Positions 55,996 to 64,000 of a DNA stretch of 64,000 bases are shown here, piece by piece. The translations under genes were made by a program, and so were the position numbers. The stretch is from Prevotella sp. GTDB taxonomy: Bacteria > Bacteroidota > Bacteroidia > Bacteroidales > Bacteroidaceae. Below the pieces are notes generated by a model that worked only from the letters and a program-made list of their open reading frames with translations, was not told the origin of the DNA and searched no databases. The stretch's first letter is position 1; each line of letters starts with the position of its first letter. The DNA lies in NCBI GenBank assembly GCA_022769285.1, contig JALEKD010000032.1, positions 62,001 to 126,000 on the forward strand, in the 5' to 3' direction.

Positions 55996-56838
55996 TTATT
56001 CTAAATCTATATGTTCGACATTGACGTTCTCGTGGAGAAACATGCGGGCGCCGTCACTAAACTTGTCTGCGTTCTCGGTAGTGAGATAACGGCAGGAAGC
56101 GTGGTGGGTACATTTCTGCTCTATCTCTGGGTGGCGTACGAAATACGCTCTGAGACTGCTGGCCACATACTCGCCCTGGGGGACGATGCGTACGCCGCGG
56201 GGGGTGTACTTGAGTATCTTGGGAAGCAAGATGGGGTAATGGGTGCAACCCAGGATGATGGCATCTATCTTGGGGTCTTTGGCCATCAGTTCATCGAGCC
56301 GCTTCTTGACAAAGTAGTCGGCTCCAGGGCTGTCTGCCTCGTTGTATTCTACCAGCGGCACCCAGAAGGGGCAAGCCACGCCCGAGATGGTGAGGCCTGG
56401 CCAGAGTTTCTTGATCTCCATATCATAGCTGTGGCTCTTCACGGTGCCCTCGGTGGCCAGCAGGCCGATGTGGCCGCTCCTGGTGAGCTGGCCGATGACC
56501 TCGACGGTGGGCCTGATTACGCCCAGTACGCGCCGCGCAGGATCCCATTGGGGCAGATCGTTCTCCTGTATGGTGCGCAGAGCCTTGGCCGAGGCCGTGT
56601 TGCAGCCCAATATGACCAGCTGGCATCCCATCTGGAAGAGTTTGAGTACAGCCTGGCGGGTAAACTCGTACACGACATCAAACGAGCGGGGGCCATAGGG
56701 AGCCCGCGCATTGTCGCCTAAGAAGACGTAGTCGTACTGGGGCAACAGCTGACGGATGCCATGCAGGATAGTGAGTCCGCCGTAGCCCGAGTCGAACACT
56801 CCTATAGGCCCCGGAGCTTGAGGGAGCGGGGTGCTCAT
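55996..56838 (-). CDS. murI: Glutamate racemase
   Basis: Makes D-glutamate for peptidoglycan. 280 residues. FDSGYGGLT (Asp/Ser near 15-19), GCNTASA and GCTHYPIL carry the two catalytic cysteines. ATG at 56838 overlaps the stop of the upstream skp-like gene by four bases (ATGA) and is preferred to the TTG at 56847. Confidence 0.95.
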   Translation of the reverse strand: MSTPLPQAPGPIGVFDSGYGGLTILHGIRQLLPQYDYVFLGDNARAPYGPRSFDVVYEFTRQAVLKLFQMGCQLVILGCNTASAKALRTIQENDLPQWDPARRVLGVIRPTVEVIGQLTRSGHIGLLATEGTVKSHSYDMEIKKLWPGLTISGVACPFWVPLVEYNEADSPGADYFVKKRLDELMAKDPKIDAIILGCTHYPILLPKILKYTPRGVRIVPQGEYVASSLRAYFVRHPEIEQKCTHHASCRYLTTENADKFSDGARMFLHENVNVEHIDLE

Positions 56839-57341
56839 TGTAGACAATCCTTTACCAAGGCCGAGATGTCCTCGCCGGCAGTGGCATTGACATAGGGCAG
56901 ATTGTCATTATCGGTATTGAGCACGAAGAGAAAACCGCGCGCCTCACCGATGCCGCGCAGCACCTCGGCCAACTTGGCTTTGAGAGGGGCATAGGCCTCG
57001 ACCTCGGCTTGCTGGAGCAGCCGCTTGGCCTCTTCCTTAAAAGCGATGTTCTTGGCTATCAGTTCCTGAAGCTCGGCCTGACGCTTCTGGAGTATCGACG
57101 GCGCAAAGTCTTTCTGACCTTCTAAGAACTGCTCATATTTCTTGTTAAACTCATCCTCGACGCGTTTCATCTCGTCGTCGTACTTGGTTTTCAGGGTTGC
57201 CAACTTGGTCTGAGCCGCAGCATACTCGGGCATCGACTTGAGCGCCTGCTGGTAGCTCAGGTAGCCAAACTTGATGGCCGTCTGGGCCTGGGCCATGAAC
57301 GGAAGCATCAGTAAAACTAAGGAAAAAAGCAATTTTCTCAT
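56835..57341 (-). CDS. OmpH/Skp-like periplasmic chaperone (third paralogue)
   Basis: 168 residues with signal peptide (MRKLLFSLVLLMLPFMAQAQ). Long charged helices (about 50-130) form the tentacles that hold unfolded outer membrane proteins for BamA. The end (GFLFVLNTDNDNLPYVN) matches the paralogue core strand. ATG 57341 is used; 57353 is in frame four codons earlier. The gap from the previous paralogue is 77 bases. Confidence 0.88.
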   Translation of the reverse strand: MRKLLFSLVLLMLPFMAQAQTAIKFGYLSYQQALKSMPEYAAAQTKLATLKTKYDDEMKRVEDEFNKKYEQFLEGQKDFAPSILQKRQAELQELIAKNIAFKEEAKRLLQQAEVEAYAPLKAKLAEVLRGIGEARGFLFVLNTDNDNLPYVNATAGEDISALVKDCLQ

Positions 57342-57418
57342 ATCGATAGTCATTTATGGTTGAGAAAAAAGGACAGGCACTATGGCCTGCCCTGTCTATC
57401 AGACAAATAGTGTCTTCG

Positions 57419-57913
57419 TTATTTGCCAACCTTGGCCTTCACCTCTGCGGTGATGTCCTTTACGTTGTCGCCAACGTACACGAGAGCGTCGGTTGTACCC
57501 TCAAAGATGAAAGTGTAGGCACCAGCCTTACCAACAGCGTTGATGGCGTTGCGCACCTTGGTGCTGATAGGCTCCATGAGTTCCTCGCTCTTCTTCTGAA
57601 GTTCCTTCTGAGCGTCCTGGTAAGCCTGCTGCATCTTCTGATAAAGTCCCTGCAGCTCCTCTTCGGTCTCCTTCTGCTTAGAGGGGTTCATGGAGCTCTT
57701 AGACTTCTCGTACTCCTGGCTTTTGCGGCTCAGCTCGTCCTGCATGCCCTTCATTTCGTTCTCTTTCTGCTTCTGGAGAGCAGCCATCTCACCCTGGGCC
57801 TTTGCAAAGTCGGGCAATGACTGTACAACTTCCTGCGTGTTAACTTTGCCGAACTTCTGGGCGAATACGGCCATTGGTGCGCAAAGCATCAACATCAAAA
57901 TAATTTTCTTCAT
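57419..57913 (-). CDS. OmpH/Skp-like periplasmic chaperone (second paralogue)
   Basis: 164 residues with signal peptide (ending AVFAQ). Lys/Glu/Gln-rich coiled region (about 45-125), core strands KFGKVNTQEV and AYTFIFEG. Middle of three tandem copies downstream of bamA. A longer frame to 57979 covers the end of the neighbour and is not used. Confidence 0.9.
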   Translation of the reverse strand: MKKIILMLMLCAPMAVFAQKFGKVNTQEVVQSLPDFAKAQGEMAALQKQKENEMKGMQDELSRKSQEYEKSKSSMNPSKQKETEEELQGLYQKMQQAYQDAQKELQKKSEELMEPISTKVRNAINAVGKAGAYTFIFEGTTDALVYVGDNVKDITAEVKAKVGK

Positions 57914-57938
57914 TGTTCTTGTTCTATTTAAAATGTTA

Positions 57939-58457
57939 TTAGTTATTATTCGAGTAACCCAGTTTCTGGAGCACCTCATTGGAGATGTCTATCTTGGGAG
58001 AGCCAAAGATGATGCCGTTGTCGCTGGCACGGTCCAATACCAGGCTGTAGCCGCGCGCCTCGGATATCTCCTTGACCACATTGTATATCTCTTCCTGGAT
58101 GGGAGACATCAGGCTCTCGCGCTTCTTGAACAGCTCGCCTTCCGGGCCAAAGTATTTTTTCTTCAGGTCGGCTGCCTCCTTCTCCTTCTTCATTATCTCT
58201 TCCTGCTTGGCAGTCTTCTGCTCCTTGGAGAGAAACACCACCTCGTTCTGGTAGTTCTTGTACATGGTGGCGGCCTGCGTGTTGAGAGCCTCGACCTCGG
58301 CCTGCCATTTCTTGCTTACCTGGTTGAGCTGCTCGTTGGCTCGCTCGTAAGCGGGGATGTTCTTGAGGATATACTCCATATCCATCAAGGCGAATTTCTG
58401 TGCGTGGGCGGTTACCGCCATCAGCGCCAGGAGGCATATTGCCAGTATTTTTTTCAT
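57939..58457 (-). CDS. OmpH/Skp-like periplasmic chaperone (first paralogue)
   Basis: 172 residues with signal peptide (MKKILAICLLALMAVTAHA). Core strand KFALMDMEYILKNIP, helices with KEQKTAKQEEIMKKEKEA, and the closing strand GYSLVLDRASDNGIIF. First Skp-like gene after bamA; a hairpin separates the two. Confidence 0.92.
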   Translation of the reverse strand: MKKILAICLLALMAVTAHAQKFALMDMEYILKNIPAYERANEQLNQVSKKWQAEVEALNTQAATMYKNYQNEVVFLSKEQKTAKQEEIMKKEKEAADLKKKYFGPEGELFKKRESLMSPIQEEIYNVVKEISEARGYSLVLDRASDNGIIFGSPKIDISNEVLQKLGYSNNN

Positions 58458-58481
58458 ATCTATACCTTATTATATTATAGA

Positions 58482-58518
58482 GGTGGCCACGGCTGTTCCG
58501 GTGGTACCCGCGGCCACC
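58482..58518 (-). terminator. Hairpin between bamA and the skp genes
   Basis: GGTGGCCACGG (58482-58492) and its complement (58508-58518) pair over 11 bases with one mismatch. There is no T-run, so it may be an RNA-stability or partial attenuation element that sets chaperone level relative to bamA. Confidence 0.4.
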
Positions 58519-58536
58519 CTGTCGTGTATCACGCTG

Positions 58537-61155
58537 TTAGAACTCCTGGCCCAGGATGAAGTGGAAGTTAGAACCACCCTTCTTGAAGTTCACATTATCC
58601 TTGTCGAAACCGTAGGCCCAGTCGATACCCATCAAGCCCACCATGGGAAGGAAGATGCGCACGCCGATACCGGCCGACCGCTTCATGTCAAAGGGATTGA
58701 ACTTGCTCGTGTCGGTCCACGCGTTACCGGCCTCGACAAATCCCAGTCCGTAGATGGTGGTGTTACCCAGCATGAACGGGTAGCGCAGCTCCATAGTAAA
58801 CCGGTCGTAAGCGTAGCCGTTGTAAGCCAGCGAGCCGTTCTCATAACCACGCAGACCGATAGTCTCCTCAGCATAGCCCGAAGAGTAGCCACTCATACCA
58901 TCGCCACCCATGTAGTAAGTCTCGAAGGGCGACTTCTTGTACTTGTTGTAGCTTCCTAACAGGCCCATCTCTACGCGCGTCATCAGTACCAGACACTTCT
59001 GTCCGTTGGTAAGGGCGTTGTAGGTCTTGGCCTTGAACTTCCACTTGTGGTACTCTACCCAGCGGTACTTCTCCTGCTGCTCCTGCGAGTAGGTAGCCGA
59101 CTGGTAGTTGTTGGCCAGGTTCTTGTAGTCCTTCTTATCCCACTTAGACCATGGTGGAGTAAGCGTTACCGAAGCTAAGAACTCTGAGCCACGACGTGGG
59201 AAGAGCTGGTTGTCGGTCGAGGTACGGCTCAGCGAGAGGTTCAGGTTCAGGTTGTTGGCGTTACCGTTAGTCATCAGGAAGTAGCGCCAGTTCTTGCGCA
59301 TGTAACGGGTGTAAGCCAGCGACACGGAGAGCTGGAAGTAATCGTCGGGCCAGCGAAGGCGCTTGCCCCAGCCCAGAGAGAGACCGAACATCTTGACAAA
59401 GGTGTCAGGGTCATAGTAGTTCTCGTAGTTATTGTAGTAACTGCTGCCGTAACCATACAGGTAGTTATAGTAGTTGTTCATCGCAGCACTATTGTAGTAA
59501 GTGCTCGACACGTCGGTCTGCTTAGAGAAGAAGGCGCCGACCGTGAGCTGAACAGGGCGCTTGCCGCCAAACCAGTTGGTAGAGTAGCTGGCGTTGTAAC
59601 TCTGGTAGTAGGTACCGTTGGTCTGTGCGCCAATCTGCAGGACCTCGCCGTCACCGATGGGCAGGATGCCACGGTGCTCACGGTTCTTGTTAAAGAGGTT
59701 GCGCATGGAGAAGTTATTCAGCTTCAAGCCGATGCGGCCTATCACACCAGTCTGTCCCCATCCCAGCGAGAACTCTATCTGGTCGTTGCTCTTCTGTTCC
59801 AGGTCCCAGTTGATGTCTACCGTACCGTCCTCCACGTTGGGGTGTACGTCGGGGAGCACTTTCTCAGGCTCGAAGTGGCCCATCGAGGCCAACTCGCGCT
59901 GAGAGCGCTGCAGCGACTCCTTAGAGAACAGGTCGCCAGGCTTGGTGCGCAGCTCGCGACGTATCACGTTCTCGTACAGACGGTCGTTACCGTTGATACG
60001 TACATGGTTGATGTGGGCCTGGGGACCTTCCTGGATACGCATCTCCAGGTCAATGCTGTCGCCCACCACATTAACCTCGGCGGGAACCAAGTTGTAGAAC
60101 AGGTAGCCCGTGTTCCAGTAGTTGTTGCCCACAGCGTCCTCGTCCTCGGTAAGGCGCTTGTTGAGCAGCTTCTGGTTGTACACGTCGCCCTTGTGCATAC
60201 CTAGCACGCGGCTCAGGTAGTCGGTCGTGTAGACCGTATTGCCCACCCACGACACGTTGCGCAGATAGTACTTCTTACCTTCGTCTACCTTGACATATAT
60301 ATCCACGTGCTTGTTGTCATAGTTCCATACGCTGTCGGCCACTATCTCGGCATCGCGATAACCATATTCGTTGTACTTGTCTATCAGGTTCTTCTTATCA
60401 GTAGCCCAGCGCTCGGGGGTAAACTTCTTAGCTTTGAGGAAGCTGCCAAACTTGCCCGCCTCATGTGTCTTGGCAAAGGCGCCCTTCTTCAGGAAACCGC
60501 CCTTGATTTTGCTGGTTTTGAGCTGATTATTGCCCTCGATGATGATACGGTGTATCTTCATCTTCTCCTTCTTGTCTACTACCACATCGAGTATCACCTG
60601 ATTCTTGCCAGCCACGTCCTCGCGCTGGTTTATCTCTATGTCGGCGTTCTTGTAGCCCTTGTCGTCAAAATACTTTTTCGCCAGGATCTTGGCACGGTCT
60701 ATGGAGTTTGGCGTTACCTGCATACCCTTGAGCAAGCCTAACTTGGTCTCCATATCCTCACGCTCTGACTTCTTCAGGCCCACGTAGTTGATAGTAGAGA
60801 CACGCGGCCTGACCTTCAGGGCTATGTGCAGATACACCTTGTCGGCTATGAGCGAGTCTACGTATATCTTTACCTGAGAGAAAAGCCCGTGCTTCCAGTA
60901 GCGCTTCACAGCATCAGTCACCTGCGAGCCAGGGAGCTCTATCTGCTGACCCACGGTCAGCTCGGATATACCCGTGAGCACATAGTCCTCATAACCCTCT
61001 ACGCCCGACACGTTGATGCCGGCGATGGTCACCGTGCGTGGCGTGCCCGCATAGCTTATCTCGGGATGTACTATCTTGTCCTGAGCGTACATGGTTGTGC
61101 CGGCCATCAGGGTGAAGGCCATCAGCAATACCTTATTGATTATCTTCATTTTCAT
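58537..61155 (-). CDS. bamA: Outer membrane protein assembly factor BamA
   Basis: Inserts beta-barrel proteins into the outer membrane. About 872 residues: signal peptide (TLMAGTTMYAQ), five POTRA domains (about 40-430) and a 16-strand barrel ending FHFILGQEF. Two loops of the barrel are rich in Tyr and Asn (NNYYNYLYGYGSSYYNNY at about 580-600). The start at 61155, one base after uppS, fits best; ATGs at 61149 and 61167 are alternatives. Part of the run DUF6242 - DUF6089 - uppS - bamA - three skp-like - murI. Confidence 0.95.
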   Translation of the reverse strand: MKMKIINKVLLMAFTLMAGTTMYAQDKIVHPEISYAGTPRTVTIAGINVSGVEGYEDYVLTGISELTVGQQIELPGSQVTDAVKRYWKHGLFSQVKIYVDSLIADKVYLHIALKVRPRVSTINYVGLKKSEREDMETKLGLLKGMQVTPNSIDRAKILAKKYFDDKGYKNADIEINQREDVAGKNQVILDVVVDKKEKMKIHRIIIEGNNQLKTSKIKGGFLKKGAFAKTHEAGKFGSFLKAKKFTPERWATDKKNLIDKYNEYGYRDAEIVADSVWNYDNKHVDIYVKVDEGKKYYLRNVSWVGNTVYTTDYLSRVLGMHKGDVYNQKLLNKRLTEDEDAVGNNYWNTGYLFYNLVPAEVNVVGDSIDLEMRIQEGPQAHINHVRINGNDRLYENVIRRELRTKPGDLFSKESLQRSQRELASMGHFEPEKVLPDVHPNVEDGTVDINWDLEQKSNDQIEFSLGWGQTGVIGRIGLKLNNFSMRNLFNKNREHRGILPIGDGEVLQIGAQTNGTYYQSYNASYSTNWFGGKRPVQLTVGAFFSKQTDVSSTYYNSAAMNNYYNYLYGYGSSYYNNYENYYDPDTFVKMFGLSLGWGKRLRWPDDYFQLSVSLAYTRYMRKNWRYFLMTNGNANNLNLNLSLSRTSTDNQLFPRRGSEFLASVTLTPPWSKWDKKDYKNLANNYQSATYSQEQQEKYRWVEYHKWKFKAKTYNALTNGQKCLVLMTRVEMGLLGSYNKYKKSPFETYYMGGDGMSGYSSGYAEETIGLRGYENGSLAYNGYAYDRFTMELRYPFMLGNTTIYGLGFVEAGNAWTDTSKFNPFDMKRSAGIGVRIFLPMVGLMGIDWAYGFDKDNVNFKKGGSNFHFILGQEF

Positions 61156-61156
61156 C

Positions 61157-61912
61157 CTATTTTTCATTTTCCACTTGTTCCTCGGTCTTGCCAAAGCGGC
61201 GCTGCCGGCGCTGATAGCTGCGTATAGCTTCGTGCAGGCAGTGCTCATCAAAGTCGGGCCAGTAGGTATCAGTAAAGTACAGTTCGGAGTAAGCTATCTG
61301 CCACAGCAGGTAGTTGGATATGCGCAGCTCGCCGCCCGTGCGTATCAGCAGGTCGGGGTCGGGCATAAAAGCCGTGTCCAGATGGTCGCTTACCGTCTGC
61401 TCGGTGATGCTGCGGGTTATCTCCTCGGGCGTGGCCTGTGGCAACTGCCTCAAGGTCTCGTCTACTATCTGGCGTACGGCGCGGGTTATCTCCCAGCGCG
61501 ACGAGTAGCTCAGCGCCACTACCATGGTCATGGCACCGTTGTGGGCCGTGTGCTCCATCACCTCCTGCAGCTTGGCCTGTACGGCCTCGGGTAGCCGGGC
61601 TATGTCGCCTATCACCCTGAAGCGTACGTTGTTCTTCATAAAGATTTCGTCCTCAAGCGAGGTCAGTACCAATCCCATCAGCGCTGATATCTCATCAGCC
61701 GGACGGTTCCAGTTCTCGGTCGAAAAAGTATAGAGTGTAAGATATTTGACACCGAGCCGGGTACATTCAGAGGTAATCTTGCGTACCGTGTCCACGCCTG
61801 CCTGGTGGCCATAGCTACGGGGCTTGCCGCGTTCGGCTGCCCAGCGCCCGTTGCCGTCCATGATGATGGCCACGTGCTGCGGTACACGGTTCATATCTAT
61901 ATCGTTTGCCAT
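61157..61912 (-). CDS. uppS: Undecaprenyl diphosphate synthase
   Basis: Makes the C55 lipid carrier for peptidoglycan and surface glycans. 251 residues. Cis-prenyltransferase motif [10 protein letters not shown] (17-26), [18 protein letters not shown], and [20 protein letters not shown] by parts. Starts in the stop of the DUF6089 gene (one base shared). Confidence 0.96.
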   Translation of the reverse strand: MANDIDMNRVPQHVAIIMDGNGRWAAERGKPRSYGHQAGVDTVRKITSECTRLGVKYLTLYTFSTENWNRPADEISALMGLVLTSLEDEIFMKNNVRFRVIGDIARLPEAVQAKLQEVMEHTAHNGAMTMVVALSYSSRWEITRAVRQIVDETLRQLPQATPEEITRSITEQTVSDHLDTAFMPDPDLLIRTGGELRISNYLLWQIAYSELYFTDTYWPDFDEHCLHEAIRSYQRRQRRFGKTEEQVENEK

Positions 61913-62589
61913 TAGTCGTCGTTGTTACAGGTTCTACATTTGCTCATAAAGCTGTAGGTAAGGGTAAGTTGCAGGGCACTGTAGCAGTCGGTGTTCTTGA
62001 ACAGGCCGCTACTCTTGATGCCGTAGGGGTCGGCCATGTCGTCCAGCTTGTCGCTGAGCGAGAAGTGCATACGCCACTCCACGCCGAGGTTGAGGCGTTC
62101 CCTGAGTTTATACTTTACGCCCAGTCCCAGAGGAACATTGGCGGTAAATACGCTGTTGTCGCCCGACACGTAGGTGGCTCCGATGCCACCGAAGATGAAG
62201 GGCGTGAGACGCTTGGCACCCCGGTAGTCGCGCCCGGTGCCATAGGGCCAGAAGTTGTACTCATAGGTCACCCCCACATCTACCAGCGAGTGGCTGAAGG
62301 TGTAGCCACGCGTGGCTTCATCGGGGTAGTAGGTCTTAACGTCGGCTGCCGCTCCCTTGAGCTTGCCGAATGAGCCCGCCAGACGGAACCCCATGTACGG
62401 GTTGAGTATGCGTCTGAGCACCACCGACCCCATGGGCTGCATATTCTTCAGCACGTTGCCGTTGAAGTCGCCCTCGTACGACACCATGCCCACTCCGCCG
62501 CCTATCTCCATCAAGTATTCATCGTCTTGCTGGGCTTTCAGGCTCAGCGCCGACAACAGGAGCAACGTGACAAGCAGGGCTTTTCTCAT
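61912..62589 (-). CDS. DUF6089-type outer membrane beta-barrel protein
   Basis: 225 residues with signal peptide (ALSLKAQ). Amphipathic strands with Gly and aromatics ([34 protein letters not shown]) predict a small barrel. In Bacteroidales this protein regularly precedes uppS and bamA, so a role in the outer membrane is likely, but no activity is known to me. The C-terminus carries CRTCNND, an unusual CXXC in the exported tail. Confidence 0.85.
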   Translation of the reverse strand: MRKALLVTLLLLSALSLKAQQDDEYLMEIGGGVGMVSYEGDFNGNVLKNMQPMGSVVLRRILNPYMGFRLAGSFGKLKGAAADVKTYYPDEATRGYTFSHSLVDVGVTYEYNFWPYGTGRDYRGAKRLTPFIFGGIGATYVSGDNSVFTANVPLGLGVKYKLRERLNLGVEWRMHFSLSDKLDDMADPYGIKSSGLFKNTDCYSALQLTLTYSFMSKCRTCNNDD

Positions 62590-62601
62590 CGCAGTGGGCG
62601 T

Positions 62602-63999
62602 TTATTCGCCAAAATAGGTATCGTCGGTCTTCCAGCCCAGCCGGTTCAGTCGGCCGCGCCATACATCGCCGTTGCTGGCGATGACCCACAGATAGTTCTG
62701 GCTGTCGCGGGTGAAGGCAAACTTGCCGCTCTCCGAGCTGAAGCTCTCGGGCAGGTTGTACAGCGTGTTGATGCGCCACGTCAAGCCGCCGTCGGTGCTG
62801 GCGTAAAGTCCGCTGAAGGCCGCCTCGTGGCTTTTGCCCATCCCCCGGCCGCCTAAGGCCAGCATAAAGTCGCCGTAGTTTACCACCTGGAGGTTCTCCA
62901 TGTTAGGCAGACAGAACCGGTTGTTGCCGGCCACGTCCATATAGGTCCAGGGCTGTGGTTCGCTGTGGCTGTCGGTCTCCTCGATACGCGACCACACCTG
63001 GCTGGTGTAGGCCGCGGTACCTGCGAGTACCACGCGGTTTATCTTCTGGTTGGTGAGCAGCTTACGCACCATGATGCTGTAGTTGTCTGTGGGCAACGAG
63101 TCGGCTGGTGTGTCCATATCCTGCTGCTGCCAGGTAGCACCGTCGGCCGAGGCCATCAGGCTGCGGTCAGCGCCCAGCGCATAGAGCATCTTGTCACTGG
63201 CACCCAGTATGCGGCCCAGGCTCACCTCGGCCACCCGGGTCCAGGTGGCGGCGTCGGCCGATGTATATACGGCCCCGTCCTTGGCATAGGTGTAGAAGCG
63301 GCCGCCCATGACGGCTATGTTCTTGTAGAAGTCGGTGCCTAAGTCTATGTTGGGGGACACCTCGTGCCACTGCACCGTATTGCCCTCGTCGGTCACATAG
63401 ATACGGGGGCTGTCTATGTCGCGGCCCATCACGTAGACCCGCCCGTTGAGTGCCAGGGCCCTCATGGCGGTCAGGTCGGCTATCGCGGCACTGTTATTGG
63501 CTAACTGCCACTTGAATACGTTGGGCTTTTCGCGGTGTATGTTAACCTTGACGGTATAGTCTACCGTGGCCAGTCCCGACAGGCTCAGCACCCTGAATGT
63601 GCGGGGCTTGTAGAAGCTGATAGAGTCCGAGCTGCTGAACACCTTGAGCGTGTCGCTGTTCATACTCTTTATCAGTATGGTAGCGCTGCTCTTGGATGTG
63701 GCCTCACAGATTATCTTGGCGCTGTCAATGCCTACCGGCAGCGAGTCAGGGTTGTATATTTCGTGATTAATCTGGTCTATGTAGAAGATATAGCCACTGC
63801 AGTCTATCGTGGTCTGATACGTGCTGTCCTTGCCCGATTTTCCCACAGTATCCTTCACTATCTTCTGAGTTCCCAAGGAGAACGCTGTGATGCCCGTCTC
63901 GTTAGGATAAGTCACTTCTGTATCATCGTCGCCGAAGCAAGAAGCCATGACAAATATAGTCGATACCAATAAGATAAAAGGTATGAGCTTTCTTTTCAT
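62602..63999 (-). CDS. DUF6242-type lipoprotein with beta-propeller-like repeats
   Basis: 465 residues. Lipoprotein signal ends VMASC at Cys21, followed by FGDDD, an acidic stretch of the kind that marks surface export in Bacteroidetes (lipoprotein export signal). Residues 170-460 contain repeated blades (GRVYVMGRD, GRFYTYAKDGAVYTSADAATW, LYALGADRSLMASADGATW, LYASTDGGLTW) like sialidase-type propellers, here without catalytic residues. It heads the bamA run within this window, 12 bases before the DUF6089 gene. Confidence 0.85.
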   Translation of the reverse strand: MKRKLIPFILLVSTIFVMASCFGDDDTEVTYPNETGITAFSLGTQKIVKDTVGKSGKDSTYQTTIDCSGYIFYIDQINHEIYNPDSLPVGIDSAKIICEATSKSSATILIKSMNSDTLKVFSSSDSISFYKPRTFRVLSLSGLATVDYTVKVNIHREKPNVFKWQLANNSAAIADLTAMRALALNGRVYVMGRDIDSPRIYVTDEGNTVQWHEVSPNIDLGTDFYKNIAVMGGRFYTYAKDGAVYTSADAATWTRVAEVSLGRILGASDKMLYALGADRSLMASADGATWQQQDMDTPADSLPTDNYSIMVRKLLTNQKINRVVLAGTAAYTSQVWSRIEETDSHSEPQPWTYMDVAGNNRFCLPNMENLQVVNYGDFMLALGGRGMGKSHEAAFSGLYASTDGGLTWRINTLYNLPESFSSESGKFAFTRDSQNYLWVIASNGDVWRGRLNRLGWKTDDTYFGE

Positions 64000-64000
64000 T

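Overview
The window reads as a chromosomal segment of a member of the Bacteroidota, order Bacteroidales, most likely Prevotellaceae. Evidence: promoters of the form TTTG-N19/20-TAnnTTTG upstream of many genes, a fused SecDF, the order lipoprotein (DUF6242 type) - DUF6089 barrel - uppS - bamA - ompH - murI, the aroQ/xerD divergent pair, and Bacteroidetes-type FKBP, Lrp and GreA proteins. Most genes are GC-rich; 50.76-54 kb is visibly AT-richer.

Layout. 0-0.9 kb: end of a peptide-exporter ABC protein. 1.1-7.1 kb: gltBD glutamate synthase on the minus strand. 7.1-8.2 kb: repeat-rich intergenic DNA with one unassigned transcription unit. 8.2-10.8 kb: three FKBP prolyl isomerases in tandem. 11-17.4 kb: sirtuin, then argS - RNase H and pyrE - SRPBCC - argH - zinc-ribbon lipoprotein. 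17.4-18.5 kb: decayed DNA with a broken regulator. 18.5-25.6 kb: secreted GH2 beta-galactosidase, an esterase joined to a degenerate HAD domain, guanine deaminase-like protein, a PAP2 phosphatase joined to a beta-barrel, and tag. 25.8-28.8 kb: secDF. 29.2-32.5 kb: an lrp-led operon with a C26-M19 fusion peptidase and a glutaminyl-cyclase-like M28 enzyme. 32.7-33.6 kb: remnant of a GH127 enzyme. 34-37.6 kb: Dna2-like nuclease-helicase behind tRNA-Leu(CAA). 37.7-40.3 kb: manC, an SH3 protein, HIT protein and greA. 41.2-47.5 kb: SDR epimerase, Aur1-like PAP2 protein, miaB, MsbA-like ABC exporter and LpxL-like acyltransferase (envelope lipid genes). 48.5-50.7 kb: xerD, aroQ, O-methyltransferase. 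50.7-53.3 kb: AT-rich insert with a polyprenyl-phosphate phosphoribosyltransferase-like UbiA protein and a GT-C-like membrane protein, abutting a truncated gene. 54.4-64 kb: envelope biogenesis run (LolC/E-type permease, rbfA, murI, three Skp-like chaperones, bamA, uppS, DUF6089 and DUF6242 proteins).

The most unusual material lies between genes. A short interspersed element with inverted ends (AAGACCGRCCTTT / AAAGGCCGGTCTT) and an internal repeated TAATGACGGCTCCCAGC core occurs about six times, only between genes. A second, longer repeat family occurs twice (47.9-48.2 and 53.5-53.7 kb). A compact promoter-to-terminator unit near 40.73 kb looks like a small RNA. Several genes are broken (HTH regulator, GH127, DUF6922-like, holin-like), so the intergenic zones are sites of turnover. 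No CRISPR array, transposase, prophage or rRNA operon was found.
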